Assembly: GCA_031279715.1 (NCBI GenBank)
Contig: JAITHY010000160.1
Span: 1 to 9,194 of the forward strand
Direction of reading: 5' to 3'
DNA length: 9,194 nucleotides
From: Verrucomicrobiales bacterium
Lineage (GTDB): Bacteria; Verrucomicrobiota; Verrucomicrobiia; Methylacidiphilales; JAAUTS01
This document shows positions 1 to 7,311 of this stretch, one piece after another; the first letter of the stretch is position 1, and every line of letters begins with the position of its first letter. The notes beneath the pieces are model-generated. The model was not told the origin of the DNA. It was given only the letters and a program-made list of their open reading frames with translations, and ran no database searches. Position numbers and translations under genes: made by a program.

Positions 1-1216
1 TCACGTCGCCGCCGCTGCCGGTCAGGGTCATGCCCATGCTCGTGCTCCAATGATTGATGCCGCCGACGGTGCCGCCACCCAACTCAATCCTCGCGTCCGC
101 CGCGCTCATGCCGCCGCCGAGGAAGAACACTTCCTTGGTGGTGACGTTGTTGCCAAGATACAACGCGCCGCCGGTGAGCCGCAGCGTGGCGGTGGCGTTG
201 GTGTTCGCCGCCGCCGAGGCGGTGTTGCCGCCGAAGTCTATGAAGCTGGTGGTGACGGTGCCGCCGTTGATGGCGAGCAGGGCGGATTGGTTGACCGCGC
301 CGCCGCCGCTTTGCAGCAGGTGGATGCCATTGCCGCCGTTGCTGCCAACCACGCGCAACAGACCGCCGCTGACGCTGACCGCGGCGTTGGTGTTGGCGGC
401 GCGGCTGACGTGGAGGTGCCACTCGGCGTGCACAGTGCCGGAGGAGATGTTCAGCGCCGCCGTGCGCGGGGCGCCGACGTTGCCCGCGTTTTGCACGATG
501 GTAATCTCGCCGCCGCGCAGCCAGGCGTCGGCATGATTGACGTTGTACACGGTGTTGCCGCTGCTGTTGCCGATGCGGACTTCGTTGTTGCCGGCGGAGA
601 GGAACGCCGCGCCGTGGTTGATGGTGCCGGTGACTTGGAACTGGTTGACGCCGGTGAAGGTGCCGCTGAGGTTGACGGTGGCGTTGTTGGCGATGACATA
701 CCAGTCCTGAGTGCCGTTGTCCGGCTTGTGGAACGCGCCGCCCTTGTTGATGATGAGCGTGCTGTCCACGCCGACGACGAAGCGCTGGTTGCCGTTCACG
801 CTGGTGCCGCTGTAACTCAGCGCGGTGTTGAACGTCACCGACGAAGTGCCGCCGATGTTGAGGACGTTGTTGCTGAAGCCGGCCTCCCCGTGGGACATGG
901 TCCATTGCAAGGGGCCGCCGTTGAAGATGTAGGCGCCGGTGAGGTCGAGGCTCTGGAACCGCGCGCCGGCGGGGGCGACTTGGATGGCGACGGGCGTCTG
1001 CATGTCAATGAACTTGGCCACGTCGGGCGCGCCGACCTGACTGTCCACCCACGCACCGGAACTCCAGTTGGTCGCGACGTTGTCCCACACACCGTCGCCG
1101 ATGGTAATCCATATATTGGTAGTTTGAGCGCTGACTGTCACCGCTGCCATGCCGCTGAGAGCCAGCAACAACGCGGCCCGTTTGACTATCCTGTTTGTTT
1201 TCATTTGATTTGACAT
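1..1216 (-). CDS. Secreted beta-strand-repeat (autotransporter-like) protein, N-terminal part
   Basis: This is an open frame of 405 codons with no stop that leaves the window at its left edge, so the C-terminus (possible outer-membrane barrel or sorting signal) is not visible. The ATG at 1216 is preferred because AAGGAG (1222-1227) lies 5 nt upstream; a second in-frame ATG at 1204 begins the signal-peptide-like sequence. That sequence has a basic start (KTNRIVKR), a hydrophobic core (AALLLALSGMAAV) and a probable cleavage site after TVSA, before QTTN. The mature part opens with a tryptophan-rich segment (GDGVWDNVATNWSSGAW). It continues as short repeats rich in Gly, Asn, Thr and Ser with alternating hydrophobic residues (such as LNISSGTVHAEWHL and LAINGGTVTTSFIDFGGN), as expected of a beta-helix. 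Many verrucomicrobial autotransporter-associated or PEP-CTERM repeat proteins look like this. A role at the cell surface or outside is inferred; the exact function and substrate are unknown. Confidence 0.8.
   Translation of the reverse strand, partial: MSNQMKTNRIVKRAALLLALSGMAAVTVSAQTTNIWITIGDGVWDNVATNWSSGAWVDSQVGAPDVAKFIDMQTPVAIQVAPAGARFQSLDLTGAYIFNGGPLQWTMSHGEAGFSNNVLNIGGTSSVTFNTALSYSGTSVNGNQRFVVGVDSTLIINKGGAFHKPDNGTQDWYVIANNATVNLSGTFTGVNQFQVTGTINHGAAFLSAGNNEVRIGNSSGNTVYNVNHADAWLRGGEITIVQNAGNVGAPRTAALNISSGTVHAEWHLHVSRAANTNAAVSVSGGLLRVVGSNGGNGIHLLQSGGGAVNQSALLAINGGTVTTSFIDFGGNTASAAANTNATATLRLTGGALYLGNNVTTKEVFFLGGGMSAADARIELGGGTVGGINHWSTSMGMTLTGSGGDV
1129..1142. repeat. Dispersed palindrome copy at a signal-peptide end
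   Basis: TGACTGTCA (1132-1140) encodes part of VTVSA, the last residues before the predicted cleavage site of the secreted-repeat protein. It is the only copy with T in the centre on the plus strand. Confidence 0.7.
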
Positions 1217-1229
1217 AATGACTCCTTGA

Positions 1230-1538
1230 TTATTGGTTAAAACAGCGCCATCCACGCGGCATAGATGCCTCATCCATGCCGCGTGGATGTCCCGTCGAAG
1301 GGGCATAGATGGCGCGTCTATGCGGCGTAGATGACCCATCCATGGCGCATAGATGACCCGTCAAAGGGGCGCAGATGCCCCGTCTATGTGGCATAGATGA
1401 CTCGTCTGCGCCGCATAGATGACCCGTCAAAGGAGGATAGATGCCCATGCCTTGGGCAATAGATGACTGGGCTGGGAGACTTATAGCTCCTAATAAGGAA
1501 TATTTTAGACAGAACTTAGGCGCGAGAGCGCGAATCAC
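1230..1538 (-). CDS. Doubtful 102-codon ORF across the tandem repeats
   Basis: A GTG-initiated frame runs through the whole 22-bp array and stops 13 nt before the start of the leftward secreted-protein gene. Because 22 is not a multiple of three, each unit is read in a new phase. The protein therefore repeats every 22 residues (66 bp), with PLTGH or PSTGH at residues 36, 58 and 80. The first 30 residues have a weak signal-peptide look (LKYSLLGAISLPAQSSIAQ). There is no convincing ribosome binding site, only AAAGAGA upstream of the GTG. An array that happens to lack stops in this direction explains the frame equally well, so it is recorded only as a possibility. Confidence 0.2.
   Translation of the reverse strand: MIRALAPKFCLKYSLLGAISLPAQSSIAQGMGIYPPLTGHLCGADESSMPHRRGICAPLTGHLCAMDGSSTPHRRAIYAPSTGHPRGMDEASMPRGWRCFNQ
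1250..1480. repeat. Degenerate 11-bp tandem repeats paired into 22-bp units
   Basis: From 1261 to 1480 the sequence divides exactly into ten 22-bp units without indels, and each unit splits into two 11-bp halves; one more half (1250-1260) precedes them. The commonest first half is atagatgaccc; second halves resemble gtctatgcggc, atccatggcgc or gtcaaaggggc. Most halves keep ATG at positions 5-7 and end in C. Several 22-bp units also have dyad symmetry, for example CATAGA (1304-1309) with TCTATG (1317-1322). Units 9 and 10 are the most diverged. The array lies just upstream of the start of the leftward secreted-protein gene, so it would fall in its 5' leader if the promoter at 1639-1668 is used. 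The function is unknown; an 11-bp period is close to one helical turn and would suit a row of protein-binding sites. Confidence 0.9.
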
Positions 1539-1729
1539 TAATCTCTTTTGCTATCGTCTTCATTCTCAGCGTCTTCTATAATTCGATTTATCGCTTAAGT
1601 CGCATTGCAAAATCTTATCAATAACATCGAACGCGCGCACTTTACGCTTAGCTGACTCTTACTGTCAACTATTATTTATCGTGCGGACAAAAATTAATTC
1701 TTGGCGGGCGATGGCATAACGTTGGGTGA
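1481..1729. other. Intergenic spacer with AT-rich segment
   Basis: Together with the repeat array this forms the only long stretch without a confident gene. It is clearly more AT-rich than the coding DNA on either side, especially around 1481-1510 and 1540-1700. It contains a candidate promoter facing left (1639-1668) and a small inverted repeat, CGCG-AGAG-CGCG (1521-1532). I see no convincing terminator behind the GH2 gene, no tRNA and no transposon ends. Confidence 0.6.
1639..1668 (-). promoter_or_regulatory. Candidate sigma-70-type promoter for the secreted-protein gene
   Basis: On the minus strand a perfect -35 box TTGACA (1668-1663) is followed after 18 bp by TAAAGT (1644-1639), which matches four of six -10 positions. 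It lies in the AT-rich spacer and points at the gene starting at 1216, leaving a leader of roughly 400 nt that would contain the tandem array. Assignment is by consensus match only. Confidence 0.4.
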
Positions 1730-4700
1730 TTACTCCACCGGCCCGTCCAGCAGCAGGTCATGTCCTTTCTTGCCAGAGGTTTTGGTGGCGGCGCCGGCTT
1801 GGAGGCCGGCGTCGATGTATTGCCCGCCGGCGGTTTGGTGGCAGTGGACGGCGATGATATTTTTGCCGGGCTTCAGCGCTTTGACGGCGGCGGCGTCCAA
1901 GGGGACGGCCTGATAGTCGCCGAGGAAGCCTTTGGCGGTGAATATCAGCGCGCCGTTTAGGTACACTTCAACATCCTCGTCGTGGTGAATCCAGAGCGTC
2001 AGCGCCGCCGGAAGTTCGGCGACATCAAATTGCTGGCGCAGCCAAATGTCATCGCTGTGCCACGGGGTGCGCGGGTTGCCGCCGGGGACGCCCGTGCCGA
2101 AGCCACCGGCGCCGGTTTGCCAGACGCTGTCGTTGAACGTCAGCGTCTGCCAGTCATCGCCAGCGGGCGCGGCGGTGGTGTAGCGCCATGACGACTCTTT
2201 ATCAGGACCGCCCTTGACCAGCCAGTTGGTTTTCGGCTCGACGAATTTCACGCCTAGATTGGCGAGGAGTTGGCGCCAGAACTTTTCCGGCTCCTTGCCG
2301 GCTGGCAAGTCCAGTGTGGTGACCAGCAGCGTGCCGCGTTTGGCCGGAAGCTCCACCAACGCCGCGCCGGCGGGTTTTTTAACATGCTCGTAGATTAGAA
2401 TGGAGCCGCACTTGGAGCGTTCGGGTTGTTGCTCGAACAAGCTCCAGTCAGTGTCAGCGGCGCGCAGCAAAACTTTGCCGCCGGGCGCGTCGAGTCCGAG
2501 TTTCTGAATTTTTGCGTCGCCGGATTTGGCGACGAAATACAAATCCGCCAGCGCGAAGCCCATTGTCAGCGGGTGCTGACGGTCAGCGATTAACGAGGTG
2601 GCGTAACGGTCGGTGACAGTCAGCGGTTGGTTGAACAGCGGCTGGACATTTTTCAACGCGCCGCCGTCGCTCACCATCACCAGCGCGGTGCCGTTGGAGG
2701 AGAGGATTTTTTTCGCCTTGTCCGCGGTGTCAGCGCCGGCTGTGGCGGCGTCAATGATGAGCAGCGCGCCGCCGCCGCTGACGGTCAGCGGGACACCCAG
2801 TTCAAGCAGGCGCTGCGCGAGCCTGCCGTTCAAATCGCCGGCGAAACCGACGGCGCTGACGCTCACCCGCGGCGCGGGATGCGCGGGCGGCGCTGACGGT
2901 GACGGGAATTTGTCCCATTTGCACGGTTGCGGGCCGCGCGGGTCGAACGCGGCTTTCATCGCCTCGAACATCGCCAGCGGTTTGTACGCGGGCAGCGACG
3001 GGTCGAAGCCGGCGTTCAACGTCATCACGTAGGGCGGGATGCGCTCGACTTGCATGCCGGGCTGACCGTCAGCGTAGTCGGGAAAAAAGACGCCGTCAGC
3101 GAGGCCCGGCGGGCGCTCATCCGTGTAATAGCCGAGCGGCAGCTGCTCCAAGCCGAACCATATCAATTCACTCGCCGAGAAAAAATTCAACTCCGGCACG
3201 ATTTTTCTCGCCATGATGTACAAGTCCGCCGCCAGCGCCTCGTTGCGGCCCGCGTAATTTTCATATGACCGGCCGCCGTTAATCTTCGCCGTCAGCGGCG
3301 GGCCGGCGTAATAGGTGCCGCCGTGCTCGCCGATCATGCGCGGTTTGTTGACGGCGCCGAGGTTGTCCTTCGGCAAGCCCATGCCGATGTGGCGGCTCCA
3401 CACCGGCAGCGTGCCATCGAGGTCCTCGTCGCCATCCACGGAAATCCACTGCCGCGTCGGGTCGAGCTTCAGCGGGCACCGGGCGAGAGCCTTCAATTTC
3501 GCGTAACCGGATTTTTTCTCATCGTCAGCGGACTTGAAGAACAGCGCGAACATCTCGTTGCCCGGCCCCCAGCCGAAGACGCTCGGATGATTGCGGTCAC
3601 GCAACACCAGGCCGTCCACGTGCCGCTCCAGCCGCTCCCACGTCACCGGTTCTTTCAAATTCAAGTTGATGCTGGAGCCGAAGATGGAGCTTTCGTCGAG
3701 GATGCAAACGCCCATTTCGTCGGCGAGGTCAAGCCAGAAGCGCGGCATGATGTTCGCGTGCGGGCGCAGCGCGTTGCCGCCGAAATCCTTGATCATTTGG
3801 AAATCCGCCAGCGCAAAACGCCGCGAGCACACATACGGCCCGAACGGATGCGTGAAATCGCCGATGAGCCTCAGCGGCTTGCCGTTCAGCAAAAAATCGC
3901 GCCCGCTGATGGTGAACTGCCGCCAGCCGAAGCGCGTGTATTTTTTATCCACGACCTTGCCGGCCTCGCTGACGCTGACCGTCAGCCCGCTCAGGTTGGG
4001 CGCGTCGGGCGACCAGAGTTTCAGCCTGCCGGCGACCGTGGCGCTGAGCGTCAGCGTCGCCCCGCCGCCGGCGGGGACGGTGATTTTTTGCGGCGCGACA
4101 GCCAGCGTCGGCGCGTCGAGTTTCCATTTCGGCGTTGCGTCACCGGACAAATTCATCCACGGCGCGACCTCGCCGCTGACGGTCACCTCGCGCTGGCGCT
4201 GGGCGTCGTTGCGAAGCGTGACCTCGACCATCAGCGTGTCCTTGTCCACGAGCGGCTGCACGAACACGCCGCTGACGCGCACCTCCGGCACGGCGAGCAA
4301 ATACACGTCGTTCCAAATGCCGGCCAACTCGTCCATGTTTGAACCCTGCGGATACGTGCGCTGCTGCCCCGCCGGATAATCCGGCGAGACGATGTTGAAC
4401 AAATTGCTCTTGCGCACGCCGACGAGCAACTCGTTGTCACCGTCAGCGACCAAATCCGTCACGTCAAACTCAAACGGCAGGAACGAATCAAAATGCCCGC
4501 CCGCCGGTTTGCCGTTGACCAGCACCTGCGCCGCGCCCGCCACCGCCTCGAAATGCAGCACCAGCCGCTGACCGCGCCAATCCCCCGGCACACGAAAAAT
4601 CCGCCGCAGCCAGCCCATCCGCGCGCCGTCCCACGCCGCCGGATAACTCGGATAATAAACGGAATCCGGCGCGAAATTTTCCGGCTTGCGCCCGTTGCCC

Positions 4701-4990
4701 CACGTGTTGACATTCCACGGCGAGGGAATTTTAATCGGCGTCGCGTCCCACTTGTCCGCTGACGGTGGCGGCAGTTCCGGCGCGACGCCGCCGCCCGCCT
4801 TGAAAGTCGCGGGCACCGTCAGCGGCTGGAACTGCCACTTCCCGTTCAGGCACAACTCCCGCCGCAACGGTTGCTCCACCGGCGCGACGACACCCTCGGT
4901 CGCTGAGAATGACCCCTTGAATTCGACCTGCGCGCCGACGCTCACCGTCAGCAACAGCGCGACCCCGCCATGCCTTAGCCAATTTTTCAT
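1730..4990 (-). CDS. Secreted glycoside hydrolase family 2 protein, multidomain, 1086 aa
   Basis: A beta-galactosidase/beta-glucuronidase-type exoglycosidase, probably exported. Residues 1-20 form a signal peptide (MKNWLRHGG, then VALLLTVSVGA before QVEF). About 40-240 is the sugar-binding jelly roll (LNGKWQF; VLVNGKPAGGHFDSFLPFEFDVTDLV), 245-345 the Ig-like sandwich, and 360-690 the TIM barrel. Glu479 in WGPGNEM fits the acid/base and Glu555 in MIGEHGG the nucleophile, 76 residues apart. Beyond the usual family length, about 710-915 resembles a Rossmann-like glutamine-amidotransferase or trimerisation fold (LLIIDAATAG, GTLLVTTLDLP). About 920-1075 is a C-terminal jelly roll with WIHHDEDVEVYLNG, as in many planctomycete and verrucomicrobial glycosidases. 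The start has no clear Shine-Dalgarno sequence. The gene is divergent from an AraC regulator, which suggests sugar-responsive control. Substrate cannot be read from sequence. It carries six TGACNGTCA palindromes, the most in the window. Confidence 0.92.
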   Translation of the reverse strand: MKNWLRHGGVALLLTVSVGAQVEFKGSFSATEGVVAPVEQPLRRELCLNGKWQFQPLTVPATFKAGGGVAPELPPPSADKWDATPIKIPSPWNVNTWGNGRKPENFAPDSVYYPSYPAAWDGARMGWLRRIFRVPGDWRGQRLVLHFEAVAGAAQVLVNGKPAGGHFDSFLPFEFDVTDLVADGDNELLVGVRKSNLFNIVSPDYPAGQQRTYPQGSNMDELAGIWNDVYLLAVPEVRVSGVFVQPLVDKDTLMVEVTLRNDAQRQREVTVSGEVAPWMNLSGDATPKWKLDAPTLAVAPQKITVPAGGGATLTLSATVAGRLKLWSPDAPNLSGLTVSVSEAGKVVDKKYTRFGWRQFTISGRDFLLNGKPLRLIGDFTHPFGPYVCSRRFALADFQMIKDFGGNALRPHANIMPRFWLDLADEMGVCILDESSIFGSSINLNLKEPVTWERLERHVDGLVLRDRNHPSVFGWGPGNEMFALFFKSADDEKKSGYAKLKALARCPLKLDPTRQWISVDGDEDLDGTLPVWSRHIGMGLPKDNLGAVNKPRMIGEHGGTYYAGPPLTAKINGGRSYENYAGRNEALAADLYIMARKIVPELNFFSASELIWFGLEQLPLGYYTDERPPGLADGVFFPDYADGQPGMQVERIPPYVMTLNAGFDPSLPAYKPLAMFEAMKAAFDPRGPQPCKWDKFPSPSAPPAHPAPRVSVSAVGFAGDLNGRLAQRLLELGVPLTVSGGGALLIIDAATAGADTADKAKKILSSNGTALVMVSDGGALKNVQPLFNQPLTVTDRYATSLIADRQHPLTMGFALADLYFVAKSGDAKIQKLGLDAPGGKVLLRAADTDWSLFEQQPERSKCGSILIYEHVKKPAGAALVELPAKRGTLLVTTLDLPAGKEPEKFWRQLLANLGVKFVEPKTNWLVKGGPDKESSWRYTTAAPAGDDWQTLTFNDSVWQTGAGGFGTGVPGGNPRTPWHSDDIWLRQQFDVAELPAALTLWIHHDEDVEVYLNGALIFTAKGFLGDYQAVPLDAAAVKALKPGKNIIAVHCHQTAGGQYIDAGLQAGAATKTSGKKGHDLLLDGPVE
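2574..2630. repeat. Two dispersed palindromes 37 bp apart
   Basis: TGACGGTCA at 2577-2585 is read on the minus strand as ADRQ, and TGACAGTCA at 2614-2622 as LTVT. The same motif is therefore used in two different codon phases within about 50 bp of the GH2 gene. A further single arm, GTCAGCG, lies just beside them at about 2566. Confidence 0.75.
2776..2790. repeat. Perfect copy of the dispersed palindrome CGCTGAC-N-GTCAGCG
   Basis: This is the one full 15-bp match, with 7-bp arms around a single central G. It lies in the GH2 gene and is read as LTVS in the Rossmann-like domain (GVPLTVSGGG). Near-complete copies with one mismatch are at 2574-2588, 3060-3074 and 3973-3987. The core TGACNGTCA begins at 1132, 2577, 2614, 2779, 3063, 3976, 4177, 6377, 6471, 7776, 8104, 8325, 8951 and 8978. 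Its single arms GTCAGCG and CGCTGAC occur about 45 times in total. Confidence 0.85.
3967..3987. repeat. Dispersed palindrome with an overlapping third arm
   Basis: CGCTGAC at 3967-3973 shares its last base with a second CGCTGAC (3973-3979), which pairs with GTCAGC (3981-3986). The minus strand reads LTVSVS in the Ig-like domain of the GH2 enzyme. Overlapping arms suggest growth by local duplication. Confidence 0.7.
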
Positions 4991-4999
4991 TGTTGGTCC

Positions 5000-5015
5000 A
5001 CGTTATAAGAAACGT
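5000..5015. promoter_or_regulatory. Inverted repeat in the divergent promoter region
   Basis: ACGTT (5000-5004) and AACGT (5011-5015) form a dyad with a 6-bp centre in the 67-bp spacer between the GH2 and AraC genes. On the minus strand the dyad contains TATAAC (5007-5002), a possible -10 box for GH2. That would give a very short leader, consistent with the missing Shine-Dalgarno sequence. A regulator bound here could control both genes, but the 5-bp arms are short enough to arise by chance. Confidence 0.3.
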
Positions 5016-5057
5016 TTTCGCTGGCAAATTTTTTTCCATGTCATATTCTCCTGCTCT

Positions 5058-5969
5058 ATGTCCAAAACTCCCGCGCCCGCTGACAGTGCCGGACTGAAAA
5101 ACTATGTTTTCAAAATCGGCCGGCGCTGCCGCGAATGGTTCCTGCCGCTGGAGAGCACGGGCGCCGAGGGCTTGCGCCAGCGCGGTGTCATCATCGCCGG
5201 CCATTCCACGCTGCGCCCGCCCTATGTGATGTGCCGGCCCCGCCACAAGTTTCACATTCTGCTGCTGCCCTTCACCGGCGAGTTGCGGCTGACAACGCCG
5301 GGCAAGCGCGGCAAAATCCGCGCCGGCGAGTCCTGGCTGGTTCCCTTCGGCTCGCTGTGCCGCTACGAAGTCTTGCGCGGAACGGCGGGGATGACATGGT
5401 TCCACTTTGACGCCAACGACAAACTCCCGTTCACGCACGGCGGCGCGCCGTTGCGGCTCGACTGGCCGCGGGAAATCATCGACCGGATGCGGTTTTATTT
5501 CGAAACCCTCATCCGCGAGGAGCATCATCATGACGGCGCGTTGCGTGAGAAATTATACGAGTTGATTGCCCTTGAGTTGCGGCGGCTGACGTTCGACCAG
5601 CGCGACGCCGCGTCCGCCGGCGCGGTGTCCCGCATCCGCCGCGTGTGGGAGGAGTTGGACCAAAACCTGCGCCATGACTGGGACGTGAACGCGATGGCGC
5701 GCAAGGCGAATTTTTCCCCCTCGCGGTTTCATGCGCTGTCGGTGGAATATTTCGGCATGACGCCGCACGAAAAAATCACGCGGCTGCGGATGAACCGCGC
5801 CCGCGCCCTGCTGCGGCTGACCAATCACAAGGTCGAGACCATCGCCCGTGAGATGGGTTACTCCACCCCGTTTGCCTTTTCCAAGGCGTTCAAGAAAACC
5901 ACCGGCGCCAGCCCGCAGGATTACCGGCGCGGCACGCGGAATCCAGGCCCGCCCGCGGCGTCCCAATAA
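5058..5969 (+). CDS. AraC-family transcriptional regulator, 303 aa
   Basis: A DNA-binding regulator with an N-terminal sensing domain and C-terminal AraC helix-turn-helix pair. Residues about 50-130 look like a cupin-type ligand pocket (HILLLPFTGELRL, GESWLVPFGS, WFHFDAND). About 190-292 holds the two helix-turn-helix motifs: DVNAMARKANFSPSRFHALS for the first and VETIAREMGYSTPFAFSKAFK for the second, ending in the family signature GASPQDYRR. The ATG at 5058 is chosen because the frame upstream is only non-homologous read-through over the GH2 start; no clear Shine-Dalgarno sequence is present. The gene is divergent from GH2, its likely target, and convergent with the oxidoreductase gene 19 bp away. 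The inducer is presumably a sugar, by inference. Unlike the other complete genes it has no TGACNGTCA palindrome. Confidence 0.92.
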   Translation: MSKTPAPADSAGLKNYVFKIGRRCREWFLPLESTGAEGLRQRGVIIAGHSTLRPPYVMCRPRHKFHILLLPFTGELRLTTPGKRGKIRAGESWLVPFGSLCRYEVLRGTAGMTWFHFDANDKLPFTHGGAPLRLDWPREIIDRMRFYFETLIREEHHHDGALREKLYELIALELRRLTFDQRDAASAGAVSRIRRVWEELDQNLRHDWDVNAMARKANFSPSRFHALSVEYFGMTPHEKITRLRMNRARALLRLTNHKVETIAREMGYSTPFAFSKAFKKTTGASPQDYRRGTRNPGPPAASQ

Positions 5970-5988
5970 AAATGGATATGGCGGCGGT

Positions 5989-7308
5989 TTACCACCGGTA
6001 ATATTGCCCCCACCCCCGGCGCGGCGGAAGGCCGGTGAGAAGGGCGTCGGCAACGCGGTGGTTGGTGATGCGCTTGGTGACGGGGTTGAACATCAGCGGA
6101 GCGTTGAGGCGTTGGGCGATGACGCCGAGGGAGAAGGTTTGGCTGAGGGTGCCGTGGATTTCAAAAGGCGAGCGCGTTTTTTCCTCGCCACGGCAGGCGC
6201 GGAGGAAATTTTTATAATGGTTGGAGGGGCTGGGCGGGATTTCGGGCAGGCTTGCTTTCAGGTCGCGGGCGCGGTCTTCGGGGATGATGGTCAGCGTGCC
6301 GCCGTGGGTGCCGCCGCGAAAGGCGAGATTTTTGCCGTGCAGGATTTTTCCGGGGTTGAGTCTCAGCGGCTTGTAGTGACCGTCAGCGGTTGGCGGGACG
6401 GCGGGGTCGGGTTTCACGGCGCCGTAACCTTTCGGCAGCATGGGGAAATTATTGACGCCGTCGTGCCACGTGACCGTCAGCGGCGGCATGGCGTCGCGGG
6501 CGGGGAATTTGAATTGCAGCGTGGAGGCTTGCGGGAAAATGTAATCGTTGCGGCCGGTGAGCGTCAGCGGCGTGATTTCTGCCGGCAGGCCGAGTTGTAA
6601 AAATTCATGCGCGGTGTCGAGAATGTGCGCGCCCCAGTCGCCGAGCGCGCCCATGCCGAAGTCGTACCAACCGCGCCATTCACCGTAATGATAGAGGCGG
6701 TTGTAATCGCGGAACGCTGACGCTGACAGCCACGCGTCCCAGTCGAGCGTCGTCGGCGGCGGCTCGGCGGCGGGCGGGCGCGTCATGCGCGGGTCGAGTT
6801 TGTGCCAGAGGCGTCCGCTGTTCATGTGGGCGGTGATGGCGGTGATGTCGCTGATGATGCCGGCCTCCTGCCACGCCTTGAATTGAAAATAGTTCGCCTC
6901 GGAGTGCCCTTGGTTGCCCACTTGCGTCGCCAACCGCGGGCGTTCGCGCGCGGCGGCCATCAACAGTTCCGCTTCGTAAAAGGTGCGCGTCATCGGTTTT
7001 TCCAAATAAACATGTTTGTTGAGCGTCAGCGCCGCCATGGCGATTGGGAAATGCGCGTGGTCGGGAACAGCGATGGCGACGGCGTCAAGGTCAGCGTCCA
7101 TCGCGTCGAACATTTTGCGAAAGTCCTGGAACTGGCGCGCGGCGGGGAAGGTGGCGAGGGTTTTGCGCGTGTGCTCGGCGCCAAGATCCACATCGCACAG
7201 CGCGACGATGTTCGCCTGTCCCGTCGCGGCAAATTCGCTGATGATGCCCGCGCCGCGGTTGCCGACGCCGACGCAGGCGAGCCGCACTTTGTCACCGTCA
7301 GCGGCCAC
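5989..7308 (-). CDS. Gfo/Idh/MocA-family NAD(P)-dependent oxidoreductase, 439 aa
   Basis: The N-terminal Rossmann fold starts at once with VRLACVGVGNRGAG (residues 8-21), the nucleotide-binding loop. VYLEKPM contains the family motif Glu103-Lys104-Pro105, whose lysine is usually catalytic. GDWGAHILD supplies His228 and Asp231 in the C-terminal substrate domain. The length and the large insertions (about 165-195 and 300-360) match the long PVC-type members annotated as dehydrogenases of sugars or glycosides. No Sec or Tat signal is present, so the protein should be cytoplasmic. The GTG start at 7308 comes 3 nt after the TGA of the DUF1080 gene; the two are in the same frame, so no upstream start is possible without reading through that stop. 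AAGGAA near the end of DUF1080 can serve as the ribosome binding site. The pairing suggests oxidation of a sugar C3 hydroxyl to a keto group, but this is inference. Confidence 0.9.
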   Translation of the reverse strand: MAADGDKVRLACVGVGNRGAGIISEFAATGQANIVALCDVDLGAEHTRKTLATFPAARQFQDFRKMFDAMDADLDAVAIAVPDHAHFPIAMAALTLNKHVYLEKPMTRTFYEAELLMAAARERPRLATQVGNQGHSEANYFQFKAWQEAGIISDITAITAHMNSGRLWHKLDPRMTRPPAAEPPPTTLDWDAWLSASAFRDYNRLYHYGEWRGWYDFGMGALGDWGAHILDTAHEFLQLGLPAEITPLTLTGRNDYIFPQASTLQFKFPARDAMPPLTVTWHDGVNNFPMLPKGYGAVKPDPAVPPTADGHYKPLRLNPGKILHGKNLAFRGGTHGGTLTIIPEDRARDLKASLPEIPPSPSNHYKNFLRACRGEEKTRSPFEIHGTLSQTFSLGVIAQRLNAPLMFNPVTKRITNHRVADALLTGLPPRRGWGQYYRW

Positions 7309-7311
7309 GGG

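Noticed and set aside
50..1213. Plus-strand open frame of 387 codons opposite the secreted-repeat gene
   Set aside because: It is Ala/Gly/Val/Asp-rich with no family resemblance, while the minus strand has a ribosome binding site, signal peptide and beta-repeat protein. It reflects GC-rich codon bias.
1250..1480. CRISPR array
   Set aside because: Units are contiguous 11/22-bp degenerate repeats without unique spacers, and no cas genes are nearby.
1521..1532. Small hairpin CGCG-AGAG-CGCG as a terminator of GH2
   Set aside because: Only four pairs, no following T-run, and about 200 bp beyond the GH2 stop.
3323..4342. Plus-strand open frame of 339 codons inside the GH2 gene
   Set aside because: It mirrors a gene with clear domains and catalytic residues; its translation is rich in Arg, Ala and His and matches nothing recognisable.
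4686..5057. N-terminal extension of the AraC protein by 124 codons
   Set aside because: It would overlap the start of the divergent GH2 gene and the intergenic spacer, and its sequence is not AraC-like.
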